Of a stretch of DNA of 38,198 bases, positions 31,842-38,198 are shown one piece after another. Where the stretch lies: NCBI RefSeq assembly GCF_900106835.1, contig NZ_FNNR01000017.1, forward strand, positions 1 through 38,198, read 5' to 3'. Numbering within the stretch: the stretch's first letter is position 1; each line of letters begins with the position of its first letter. The translations under genes and the position numbers were made by a program. Source of the DNA: Arthrobacter sp. cf158. GTDB lineage: Bacteria > Actinomycetota > Actinomycetes > Actinomycetales > Micrococcaceae. The notes under the pieces are model-generated. The model was given only the letters and a program-made list of their open reading frames with translations, did no database searches and had not been told where the DNA came from.

Positions 31842-33059
31842 ATGTCCAACCCTCCGGGCACCAGAACCATCAAGCGCTGCGCCGTGGTTGGCGGCGGGAT
31901 CATAGGCATAGCCGTGGCCAGGGAACTCGCCAGCAAGCTTCCGGGCGCCCAGGTCACTGTTTACGAGAAGGAAGACAGGCTCGCCGCCCATCAGACCGGC
32001 CACAACTCCGGGGTGGTCCACGCAGGCCTTTATTACGAGCCCGGGGGCCTGAAGGCGCGGTTGTGCCGCAGGGGAGTGGAGCTGCTGCAGGAATTCTGTG
32101 CCACCAAGGACCTTCCCTACGAGGCCTGCGGGAAGCTGGTGATCGCCCAGACGCCGGAAGAGTCGAAGCGTCTCGACACTATTTTTGCCCGGGCTACGGC
32201 CAACGGAGTGCCCGGAGTGCGGATGCTGCGTGCCGGGCAAATACCCGAGGTGGAGCCGAACGCCGTCGGGCTTTCTGCTTTGCACTCGCCGGAAACGGCG
32301 ATCGTTGATTACGCGGCCATCACCGAAGCTCTGGCCGACGACGTTCGGGCGTCGGGCGGGACTATCCGCCTTGGGCAGGAAGTGACATCGCTTGAGCAAC
32401 AGGGCCGGGGCGTGGTGGTGTCAACGCAGGACGGCAGGGAACATTATGACCTGGTGGTGGCGTGCGCGGGGCTGCAATCGGACCGCCTGGCAAAGGCAGC
32501 CGGAGAGCCTGCCACGCCGCGGATCGTGCCGTTTTTTGGTCAGTACTTCCTGTTGGGCCACGAGGCACGTGACCAGGTAAGGGGCCTGATCTACCCTGTG
32601 CCGGATCCCAAACATCCATTCCTGGGAGTGCACCTCACCAAACGCATCGACGGCGAAATGATGCTCGGCCCGAATGCGTTCATCTCCTTCGGCCGTGAGT
32701 CCTACGCCTGGAAGGACGTGAAGGTGCGCGACATCCTGAATTACGCACTCTTCCCAGGATTCTGGAATTTTGCCCGGCAGAATGTGCCGTCCGCCGTCCG
32801 TGAATTCCAGACCGTCGTGAGCAAGCAGAAGTTCATCCGGGAAGCGGTGCGTTTTGTACCCTCGCTGGAGGGCGCCAGCATCATCCCAGGTACGCGTGGG
32901 GTCCGGGCCCAGGCCATGAACGGTGACGGTTCGCTGGTGGACGACTTTGTGATCGCACGACGCCGGGACGCAGTTTTGGTGCGCAACGCGCCGTCGCCGG
33001 GGGCTACCTCGTCCATGGCGATCGCGGAGTACATCGTGGAGCAGGCTTTGCAGGACTGA
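31842..33059 (+). CDS. lhgO: L-2-hydroxyglutarate oxidase
   Basis: LhgO is an FAD enzyme that oxidises L-2-hydroxyglutarate to 2-oxoglutarate, passing electrons to oxygen or quinone. The 405-residue protein has the FAD motif VVGGGIIGIAVA near residue 15, the block HNSGVVHAGLYY with a conserved His, the FGQYF and YPVPDPKHPFLGVH segments, and a C-terminal GATSSMAIAE. Length is typical. ATG 31842 has GAGGAG upstream. It appears monocistronic, starting 124 nt after the DUF805 terminator. No related genes for glutarate or lysine breakdown are nearby, so its role here is probably metabolite repair. Confidence 0.93.
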   Translation: MSNPPGTRTIKRCAVVGGGIIGIAVARELASKLPGAQVTVYEKEDRLAAHQTGHNSGVVHAGLYYEPGGLKARLCRRGVELLQEFCATKDLPYEACGKLVIAQTPEESKRLDTIFARATANGVPGVRMLRAGQIPEVEPNAVGLSALHSPETAIVDYAAITEALADDVRASGGTIRLGQEVTSLEQQGRGVVVSTQDGREHYDLVVACAGLQSDRLAKAAGEPATPRIVPFFGQYFLLGHEARDQVRGLIYPVPDPKHPFLGVHLTKRIDGEMMLGPNAFISFGRESYAWKDVKVRDILNYALFPGFWNFARQNVPSAVREFQTVVSKQKFIREAVRFVPSLEGASIIPGTRGVRAQAMNGDGSLVDDFVIARRRDAVLVRNAPSPGATSSMAIAEYIVEQALQD

Positions 33060-33491
33060 TGCGCGGCCGCGAATTCAACGGCGCGATAGTTAACAAACCC
33101 GTGACGAAGCGGAAACGGCGTGCAAATCCGTGCCGGATAGCGTTGCCGCATGATCGCATCAGTAGCCTCGCTTGCAACCCGCATTGGCACCACCCTGGCG
33201 GCATGGATCGAGGCCGCCTACATTGTGGATTGCACTGGCCCGGAAGATTCAGTTGCCGGACAGGAAACCATCGATTTGACCTGGCTCCCGGCCCTGAGTG
33301 GAGTGACGGTGGCCGGTGCGCGGGCCATCCAATCACACGCGGAAAGGCCCCGTATTTAGCGGGGGGAACCGCTCGAAAAGCTGCAGAATGTCGCGTTGGG
33401 CACACTATTCGTTTATCGCGGGTACTATGCCCTAAACTGCTTCACTGAGGTGCCGGTATAGGCACTATGCAGCAACGAAAGCGAACCCTCA
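33060..33491. other. Intergenic region without a supported gene
   Basis: These 430 nt hold no convincing gene. A 69-codon frame from ATG 33150 to 33359 (+) starts with a hydrophobic stretch but has no ribosome site and no recognisable motif. The stretch 33370-33491 is AT-richer and contains a TACTAT hexamer (33423-33428) that could be the -10 of the DUF4193 promoter, but no good -35 is seen at the right distance. Confidence 0.5.
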
Positions 33492-33794
33492 ATGGCTACT
33501 GATTACGACGCCCCGCGCAAGACAGAAGAAGAGTCTCCCGCTGAATCGCTTGAGGCCCTTCAGGCATCCCGTGGGAACAGTGCGCAGACTGCAGTTATTG
33601 ACGTCGAGGAGAACGATACCGCCGAAGGAATCGACCTTCCCGGTGCCGATCTTTCCGGTGAAGAGCTGACGGTCATTGTGGTCCCGGAGCAGTCCGACGA
33701 ATTCACCTGTGGTTCCTGCTTCCTGGTCCGGCACCGGTCCCAGATTGCGTTGGAAAAGAACGGCCTCAAGTTCTGCAAGGACTGCGAAGGCTAA
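33492..33794 (+). CDS. DUF4193 zinc-ribbon-like protein
   Basis: The 100-residue acidic protein matches the actinobacterial DUF4193 family: N-terminal MATDYDAPR, a Glu/Asp-rich middle, and a C-terminal CGSC ... CKDC pair of Cys motifs (FTCGSCFLVRHRSQIA, then FCKDCEG) that probably binds zinc. DUF4193 proteins are common and well conserved in actinobacteria, but no function is established that I know of. It is preceded by an AT-rich leader and appears monocistronic. Confidence 0.93.
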   Translation: MATDYDAPRKTEEESPAESLEALQASRGNSAQTAVIDVEENDTAEGIDLPGADLSGEELTVIVVPEQSDEFTCGSCFLVRHRSQIALEKNGLKFCKDCEG

Positions 33795-34009
33795 ATAACG
33801 CCCGGGTCACGTTATCTTCGGTCACAAACATGGGCGCGAAGAGCTCGGAAGCAGCCTGAAAACGGGGCTGTTTCCGGCTTTCGATAACCCTCCTGTGATC
33901 ACGCGGCAGCACCCTTAACGGTTGCGTGCCGAAGCGGCCACAACTCCTCCAAACCCTCGCTGGCGCTCCTAATGTTGAAGTATCAACTTCGCCTGAAGGG
34001 GGCACAAAA

Positions 34010-34555
34010 ATGAGGAAATTTGGAGCGGGTTTGGCGGTGGTCCTGGCGGCCGCCGGGCTCGGTCTGGTGGCGCCGGGGCCAGCCTCGGCAGCAACATATT
34101 GCGGTATCACCTGGGGTTCATTGGCCAAAGCCGACCTGGATATGAGTTCCGCCAACGTCACCAACGTCCGCACGGGCCAACAGCCCTGCTACGACCGCTT
34201 GGTGATCGACATGACCGGCAAAGTGGCCGGCTATTCCGTTCGGTACGTTCCGGTGGTGACCCAGGATGCCACTGGCTATCCCATCCCGGTGCTCGGGGAC
34301 GCTGACCTGCAAGTGATGGTGACGGCGCCGTCGTACAACCAGTATGGCCAGCCCACTTACGTTCCCGCAGCCAAGGCGGATCTCTCCAATGTGTCCGGCT
34401 ACCAGACGTTCCGTCAGGTGGTTTTTGCCGGCAGTTTTGAGGGCACCACCAGCATCGGCCTGGGTGTCCGTGCCCGGCTTCCGTTCAGGGTGTTCACTTT
34501 GGACGGGCCCGACGGCGGGTCCCGGTTGGTGGTGGACGTGGCGCATCGCTGGTGA
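34010..34555 (+). CDS. Secreted AMIN-like domain protein
   Basis: The 181-residue protein has a Sec signal peptide (MRKFGAGLAVVLAAAGLGLV, cleavage likely after ASA at about residue 27). The mature part resembles the actinobacterial AMIN-like domain: two Cys in the first third (TYCGITWGS and QQPCYDRLVIDM), a GYSVRYVP block and a final LVVDVAHRW. AMIN-type domains often target the cell wall, so a wall-bound role is possible, but no catalytic domain is attached. ATG 34010 has AAGGGGG upstream at good spacing; the frame is open to 33926 without a ribosome site. It is convergent with the APC permease gene across a shared terminator. Confidence 0.82.
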   Translation: MRKFGAGLAVVLAAAGLGLVAPGPASAATYCGITWGSLAKADLDMSSANVTNVRTGQQPCYDRLVIDMTGKVAGYSVRYVPVVTQDATGYPIPVLGDADLQVMVTAPSYNQYGQPTYVPAAKADLSNVSGYQTFRQVVFAGSFEGTTSIGLGVRARLPFRVFTLDGPDGGSRLVVDVAHRW

Positions 34556-34584
34556 CTGACGGGGCGCTGAAGTGCCCAGAACGC

Positions 34585-34635
34585 GGGAAAGCTGCCAATT
34601 CGCCCGGAGATATCCGGCGAACTGGCAGCTTTCCC
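34585..34635. terminator. Bidirectional terminator between convergent genes
   Basis: GGGAAAGCTGCCA (34585-34597) pairs with TGGCAGCTTTCCC (34623-34635), and the inner arms TTCGCC (34599-34604) and GGCGAA (34616-34621) extend the stem after one mismatch. It lies between the secreted protein gene and the permease gene on the other strand and can serve both. Confidence 0.85.
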
Positions 34636-34662
34636 ACGACTTCGAGGGGTTACAGCGGCGTC

Positions 34663-36201
34663 TTACTCCGGTACAACCAGGGCCGGGGTGTCCTTGCGAA
34701 TGGTCTCGCCGCGGAAGAACCCGGGCCGGACGCGGGACATGATCAGCATGACCACGGCACCCAAGGCCAGGATGCCAATGCCGAGTACGAACACCAGTCC
34801 AACTCCGAAAATCTCCGATCCACTGCCGAACTCAGGAGCCCAGCTGTCCACGGCGGTTTGCAGGAATACTACGAACAGTCCCACGCCACCCAGCAGCGGG
34901 CAGACGAGCCGCAGGAAGAAGTTCCTCACGCTGGAGAAGACACTGTTGCGGAAGTACCAGACGCAGGCGATGGCTGTCAGACCGTAGTAGAAGCAGATCA
35001 TCAAGCCCAGGGCCAGGATGGTGTCGTTCAGGACGTTTTCGCTGATCACGTGCATCACCGCGTAGAAGCCCGCGGACAGGACGCCGGCCGCAATGGTGGC
35101 GAAGCCCGGCGTCGAGAACTTCTTGCTCATGTGGCTGAAACGCTCGGGCAGGGCGCCGTAGTGCGCCATGGCCAGCAGGCTGCGCGACGGTGACGTGAAC
35201 GTGGACTGCAATGACGCTGCAGAGCTGGAAAGCACTGCGAGGGACATGAGGATGGCGAACGGACCCATGACCGGTGATGCCAATGCGGTGAAGACGTTGG
35301 CGTGGTTCTCGGCATTGTTCAGGCCAATTCCGGTATCTCCGACGCCGGCAAACATCATGGTGGCGATGGTGACCAGCAGGTAGATGCCCAGGACGATCAC
35401 CGCGGTCAGTGTGCCTGCGAGGCCGGCGGTCTTCTTGCCGTTGGCGGTTTCCTCGTTCACGGTAAGGCACACATCCCAGCCCCAGTAGACGAAGATGGAC
35501 AAGGAAATGCCTGCTGCGATTTGGCCGAAGGTTTCGATCTTGGTGACGTCGAACCAGTCCCAGCTGAAGGGGACAGCGGTCTCGGACGTGGACCAGTTGG
35601 CGAACGCCATGGCAACGAAAAGCCCCAGGACCAGCAGCTGGAATCCCACCAAACCGTACTGGACAATTTTGGTGGTGTGCAGGCCCCGGTAGCTGATCCA
35701 CACCGCCAGTGCCACGAAGACGAAGCAGGTTGCCACGTTCAGGAGCTTGTCAGAGGCGAGATCGGCGAGTTCGGGCGAGCCCGTGGCTTGGGCCAGGAAC
35801 AGGTAGAAGAAGTCCACGGCCACGCCGGCCAGGTTGGACAGGACAATGATGTTGGCTGCAAGCAGGCCCCAGCCGCCCATCCAGCCAACCCAGGGGCCGA
35901 ACGCCTTCGTGACCCAGGTGAAGGTGGTGCCGCTGTCCGGGGAGTCCGCGTTGAGTTCCCGGTAGGCGAGCGAGACGAGGATCATCGGGATGAACCCGAT
36001 CAGGAAAATGACGGGCAGTTGGAGCCCGACTTCGTTGACGGTCGGACCCAGCGCGCCGGTAAGCGTGTACGCGGGTGCGATAGTCGAAATGCCAAGAACG
36101 ACGACGGCGAGGAGCCCCAACTGCCCCGTCTTCAGTCCCTTGCCGCTAATGTCGTGCGACTCTGCAGCTTCACTGCCGCTGCGTCGGATTGTCTGGCTCA
36201 T
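34663..36201 (-). CDS. APC-family amino acid or polyamine permease
   Basis: The 512-residue membrane protein has about twelve helices and the APC opening GQLGLLAVVVLGISTIAPAY, with LAYRELNADSPDSGTTFTWV in the first third, typical of amino acid/polyamine/organocation transporters. It should take up an amine or amino acid by ion symport or exchange. The start ATG 36201 has AAAGGG upstream. The remnant just upstream on the same strand resembles the end of an agmatine deiminase, which suggests a past link to agmatine or putrescine use. Two TetR-type palindromes lie about 400 nt upstream. Substrate is not certain. Confidence 0.9.
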   Translation of the reverse strand: MSQTIRRSGSEAAESHDISGKGLKTGQLGLLAVVVLGISTIAPAYTLTGALGPTVNEVGLQLPVIFLIGFIPMILVSLAYRELNADSPDSGTTFTWVTKAFGPWVGWMGGWGLLAANIIVLSNLAGVAVDFFYLFLAQATGSPELADLASDKLLNVATCFVFVALAVWISYRGLHTTKIVQYGLVGFQLLVLGLFVAMAFANWSTSETAVPFSWDWFDVTKIETFGQIAAGISLSIFVYWGWDVCLTVNEETANGKKTAGLAGTLTAVIVLGIYLLVTIATMMFAGVGDTGIGLNNAENHANVFTALASPVMGPFAILMSLAVLSSSAASLQSTFTSPSRSLLAMAHYGALPERFSHMSKKFSTPGFATIAAGVLSAGFYAVMHVISENVLNDTILALGLMICFYYGLTAIACVWYFRNSVFSSVRNFFLRLVCPLLGGVGLFVVFLQTAVDSWAPEFGSGSEIFGVGLVFVLGIGILALGAVVMLIMSRVRPGFFRGETIRKDTPALVVPE

Positions 36202-36213
36202 GTGAGGCCCTTT

Positions 36214-36432
36214 CTAGATGGCCGAAGGCGTCTGCTGCGTGATGCAGCGGGTACTGCCGCCCCTGGAGAACTGTTGGTGCGCGTCAACAATGACCACACG
36301 GCGGAGGGGGTGGGCAGTGGCGGGAATGCGGAGGTTTTTCTCTTCCGTTTCCGGAGCGGGAACGTCGATGTTGTTCCGGTCCCGACCCGGCGGAGCCGTT
36401 GTTGACGGCTTCCGCCAAATACTCACGAGCAA
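36214..36432 (-). pseudogene. Probable agmatine deiminase remnant (C-terminal end)
   Basis: The last part of this frame reads RVVIVDAHQQFSRGGSTRCITQQTPS. It resembles the C-terminus of agmatine deiminases, where a VVxVDAR segment is followed by GGGxHCITQQ with the catalytic Cys. That Cys is kept here, but the GGG and His around it are altered, and only about 50 residues match out of about 350. The sequence upstream is shifted or unrelated (Pro/Arg-rich). The stop lies 12 nt before the APC permease start. I read it as the decayed end of a gene that once shared an operon with the permease. Confidence 0.55.
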
Positions 36433-36575
36433 ACTGCCGGGATTGGGGCCGCGTGGATGATGCCGATCGAGGCGCTGATAGCCACCGCTTCGGCGAGACC
36501 GACGGCGGTCGTCGGGCGACTTGCGGCGGTGCGGGCCGAGGAGGCCGTGGCATCCGGGCGCGTCAATTCAATCAT
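36423..36575 (-). CDS. Short open frame of unknown status
   Basis: A 50-codon frame from ATG 36575 has a small hydrophobic C-terminal part (AVAISASIGIIHAAPIPAV) and an Ala/Arg/Thr-rich start. GGAG lies about 11 nt before the ATG. It begins 31 nt after the TetR-type palindrome, where the first gene of the old permease operon would start. It may be the broken 5' end of that gene. I do not recognise it. Confidence 0.25.
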   Translation of the reverse strand: MIELTRPDATASSARTAASRPTTAVGLAEAVAISASIGIIHAAPIPAVCS

Positions 36576-36605
36576 GGTGGTAAGTACTCCGGTGAGACGA
36601 CAGTC

Positions 36606-36630
36606 ACTAAATGAATAGTGTTCATTTAGT
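36606..36630. promoter_or_regulatory. TetR-type palindromic operator
   Basis: ACTAAATGAA (36606-36615), a 5-bp centre and TTCATTTAGT (36621-36630) form a perfect 10-5-10 palindrome, typical of a TetR-family operator. It lies upstream of the minus-strand permease region. No regulator gene is next to it within the window. Confidence 0.8.
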
Positions 36631-36662
36631 ATGTCGGGAGTCACGCTTGAGCGCAAGAGCTG

Positions 36663-36681
36663 AAACGAACGCCGTTCATTT
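36663..36681. promoter_or_regulatory. Second, weaker TetR-type site
   Basis: AAACGAA (36663-36669), a 5-bp centre and TTCATTT (36675-36681) repeat the inner half-sites of the palindrome 50 bp to the left, with one mismatch. Its 57-bp centre-to-centre distance is compatible with two bound dimers. Confidence 0.6.
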
Positions 36682-36763
36682 GTGACCAGCGGGAAGGGTC
36701 CCTGTGGGTGCTCAGTGGCGCCCTGGGACGACATGGCTCGGGGCTGCAGCGCGCACCGCCATG

Positions 36764-36941
36764 CCCGCTCCGCTGTGCAGCGGCGCGAGCGAGGGTGCCG
36801 GGTGGAGCGAGGGCGGTGCGGTGCGGGGCCGGTGGTGGGCGGCGCACTGAGTGGACGAAACCGCGTGGGGCTGCGGCCCGCTCTGCTGTCCAGTGGCGCG
36901 AGCGAGGTGCCGGGTGGAGCGGGGGCGGCGCGGTGCGAGGG
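36764..36941. repeat. GC-rich imperfect direct repeat tract
   Basis: A unit of about 65 bp at 36764-36830 (starting CCCGCTCCGCTGTGCAG) recurs at 36877-36941 (CCCGCTCTGCTGTCCAG), with the core GGCGCGAGCGAG...GCCGGGTGGAGCG shared. Shorter GGGCGGCGCGGTGCG copies follow to about 36985. The whole 36690-37100 stretch is extremely G-rich on the plus strand and no frame in it looks coding. It separates the permease region from the DUF222 gene. Confidence 0.75.
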
Positions 36942-37155
36942 CGGCGCGGTGCGGTGCGCTGCCTTCGGAGGGCGGTGCGCTGGTTGGGGACTGCGCGGCC
37001 GCCGAGGGGCCGCTCTCGGCACGTTGCCGACAGTTCAGAAGCTTGGCGGACTGGGCCCTCTTCTCTCGTGGGGTTGGTTGTCCACTTTGAGCCTGTTTTC
37101 CACATAGTGATGTTTGGGGCTGATAGTGCGGCGTGCCGGCTGGAAGAGTTGGGGC

Positions 37156-38198
37156 ATGGAGCAAATTCGAGCCACGCAGACGCCGTCAGGCACGGCGCTC
37201 GCTCATGCCCCAAGGGCGTCGCCGGACGACTCCGGACCCCGGGTTTCTGATCTCATTGCCCTCTTGGGTGCCGTCCGTCTCGGTACCGTCAGCGGGGAGC
37301 TGATCGATCAGCTCCGAGGGTTGGAGGATCTGAAGTCAGCTATTACGGGTTTGCAGGCGCGGATAGCTGTTGCCTTTGATCTTGCGCAGCGGCAGGAACA
37401 CGCTGCGGCGGGTGTGCCTGTGTCTGAGCGCGGCCAGGGGGTGGGCGCTCAGCTGGCGTTGGCGCGGAGGGAGTCCCCTCACCGTGGCTCCCGGCTGTTG
37501 GGATTGGCGAAAGCGTTGGTGGTGGAGATGCCCCGCACCCTGGCCGCCCTGGAATCAGGCCAGCTCAACGAGTGGCGCGCCACGCTGCTCGTGAAAGAGA
37601 CGGCGTGCCTGTCTATGGAGGACCGGTGCGCGGTGGATGAAGAACTCGCCCCCGACACCGGAACATTCGAAGGCAAAGGCGACCGGTCCATCATCGCGGC
37701 CGTGAAAGCCGCCGCGTACCGGCGTGACCCACGCTCCGTCGCGCAGCGGGCGAGCCATGCCGCGAACGAACGCACGGTCAGTCTGCGCCCGGCACCGGAC
37801 ACCATGACCTACCTGACCGCGCTGCTGCCCGTCGCCCAAGGCGTGGCCGCGTATGCTGCGCTCACCCGGGCCGCCGACACCGCCCGCTCCACCGGCGATC
37901 CCCGAACCCGTGGGCAGGTCATGGCCGACACCCTCATCGAACGCACCACCGGCACACCCGGCGGGATCGCCGGGATCAACCTGGACCTCGTCATGACCGA
38001 CCGAACCTTGTTTCAAGGCGACAGTGAACCAGCCCGCCTCAAAGGCTACGGAATCGTCCCCGCCGAATGGGCCAGAACACTCATCTGCACCACCAACCAG
38101 ACCCCAAACAGGCAGGAGCGTGCGGGAGTGCAGGAACCAAGGCTTGGGTTTCAAGCCACGGGTGCGCAGGAACCAAGGCTGGGGCTTCAAGCCACGGG
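37156..38198 (+). CDS. DUF222 / HNH endonuclease-family protein (13E12 repeat family), 3' end outside window
   Basis: The frame is open from ATG 37156 to the end of the window, 347 codons. It matches the DUF222 domain of actinobacterial 13E12-type proteins: ISGELIDQLRGLEDLKSAI-like helix, ALVVEMPRTLAALESGQLNEWRA, a TAYLTALLPVAQGVAAYAAL-like block, RTRGQVMADTLIERTTG and GYGIVPAEWARTLI. The HNH nuclease domain that usually follows would lie beyond the window. Between them comes an unusual 12-residue repeat (QEPRLGFQATGA) that the window cuts. These proteins occur in many copies in actinobacteria and are linked to mobile DNA, but their role is not settled. The ribosome site is weak (GGAAGAG). 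Confidence 0.88.
   Translation, partial: MEQIRATQTPSGTALAHAPRASPDDSGPRVSDLIALLGAVRLGTVSGELIDQLRGLEDLKSAITGLQARIAVAFDLAQRQEHAAAGVPVSERGQGVGAQLALARRESPHRGSRLLGLAKALVVEMPRTLAALESGQLNEWRATLLVKETACLSMEDRCAVDEELAPDTGTFEGKGDRSIIAAVKAAAYRRDPRSVAQRASHAANERTVSLRPAPDTMTYLTALLPVAQGVAAYAALTRAADTARSTGDPRTRGQVMADTLIERTTGTPGGIAGINLDLVMTDRTLFQGDSEPARLKGYGIVPAEWARTLICTTNQTPNRQERAGVQEPRLGFQATGAQEPRLGLQAT
38131..38198. repeat. 36-bp tandem repeat inside the DUF222 gene
   Basis: Two copies are visible, starting at 38131 and 38167, with the second cut by the window end. Each encodes QEPRLG(F/L)QATG(A), so the period is in frame. Each unit contains GGCTTG...CAAGCC, a 6-bp stem with a 5-nt loop (one mismatch in the second copy). 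The array may be longer beyond the window. Confidence 0.85.

Noticed and set aside
31293..32399. 368-codon minus-strand open frame
   Set aside because: Antisense to DUF805, its terminator and lhgO, all well supported on the plus strand.
33150..33359. 69-codon frame before the DUF4193 gene
   Set aside because: Starts with a hydrophobic stretch but lacks a ribosome site and any recognised motif; left as intergenic.
35302..36405. 367-codon plus-strand open frame
   Set aside because: Antisense to the APC permease; no family resemblance.
1..38198. CRISPR arrays, tRNA or rRNA genes, insertion sequences, integrases, attachment sites
   Set aside because: Looked for by reading; no repeat-spacer array, cloverleaf-like tRNA, transposase or integrase was seen. 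A dedicated tRNA or IS search was not possible.

Overview
The window looks like chromosomal DNA of a high-GC Gram-positive soil actinobacterium, most likely Arthrobacter or Paenarthrobacter. Grounds: high GC, actinobacterial families (DUF4193, DUF222/HNH, Arr, YqeY-like), sugar ABC importers without their own ATPase, and a secreted GH32 enzyme that resembles the levan fructotransferases of that group. This placement rests on reading alone; no search was run.

Layout: (1) 1-3.3 kb, a lactococcin-972-type bacteriocin module: mature-like bacteriocin core, hairpin, large membrane immunity/transport protein, ABC ATPase. The bacteriocin lacks any visible signal peptide. (2) 3.4-4.5 kb, rifampin ADP-ribosyltransferase (arr) and a small membrane protein. 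(3) 4.5-13.3 kb, a levan/fructan regulon: a minus-strand operon (GH32, lipoprotein binding protein, two permeases, LacI regulator, PfkB sugar kinase) and a divergent Tat-exported GH32 levan fructotransferase. Three LacI-type operators about 45 bp apart overlap both divergent promoters. The implied route is levan cut outside to difructose anhydride IV, import, intracellular hydrolysis by the unusual second GH32, then phosphorylation of fructose. (4) 13.4-16.3 kb, type II NADH dehydrogenase, a small membrane protein, a GatB/YqeY protein and a decayed DUF72 gene. (5) 16.3-23.4 kb, a rhamnoside locus: LacI regulator divergent from binding protein, two permeases and a GH78 alpha-L-rhamnosidase, with two matching palindromic operators flanking a good promoter. 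(6) 23.4-31.0 kb, a MarR regulator divergent from SDR, amidohydrolase, acyl-CoA dehydrogenase, MaoC hydratase, MFS transporter, acyl-CoA ligase and DUF3237. This matches CoA-dependent beta-oxidative side-chain shortening of hydroxycinnamates. (7) 31-34.6 kb, DUF805, L-2-hydroxyglutarate oxidase, DUF4193 and a secreted AMIN-like protein. (8) 34.6-38.2 kb, an APC-type permease, remnants that look like an agmatine deiminase, two TetR-type palindromes, a GC-rich repeat tract, and a DUF222/HNH-family gene that runs off the end inside a 36-bp tandem repeat.

Regions 3, 5 and 6 together suggest a plant-litter and rhizosphere lifestyle: levan, rhamnosylated plant metabolites and phenylpropanoids. Both sugar operons place a strong hairpin between binding protein and first permease, a shared way to make more binding protein than membrane subunits. 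The most unusual items are the leaderless bacteriocin core, the paired GH32 levan system with its three-operator switch, the hydroxycinnamate cluster with DUF3237 translationally coupled to the ligase, and the in-gene 12-residue repeat at the right end.
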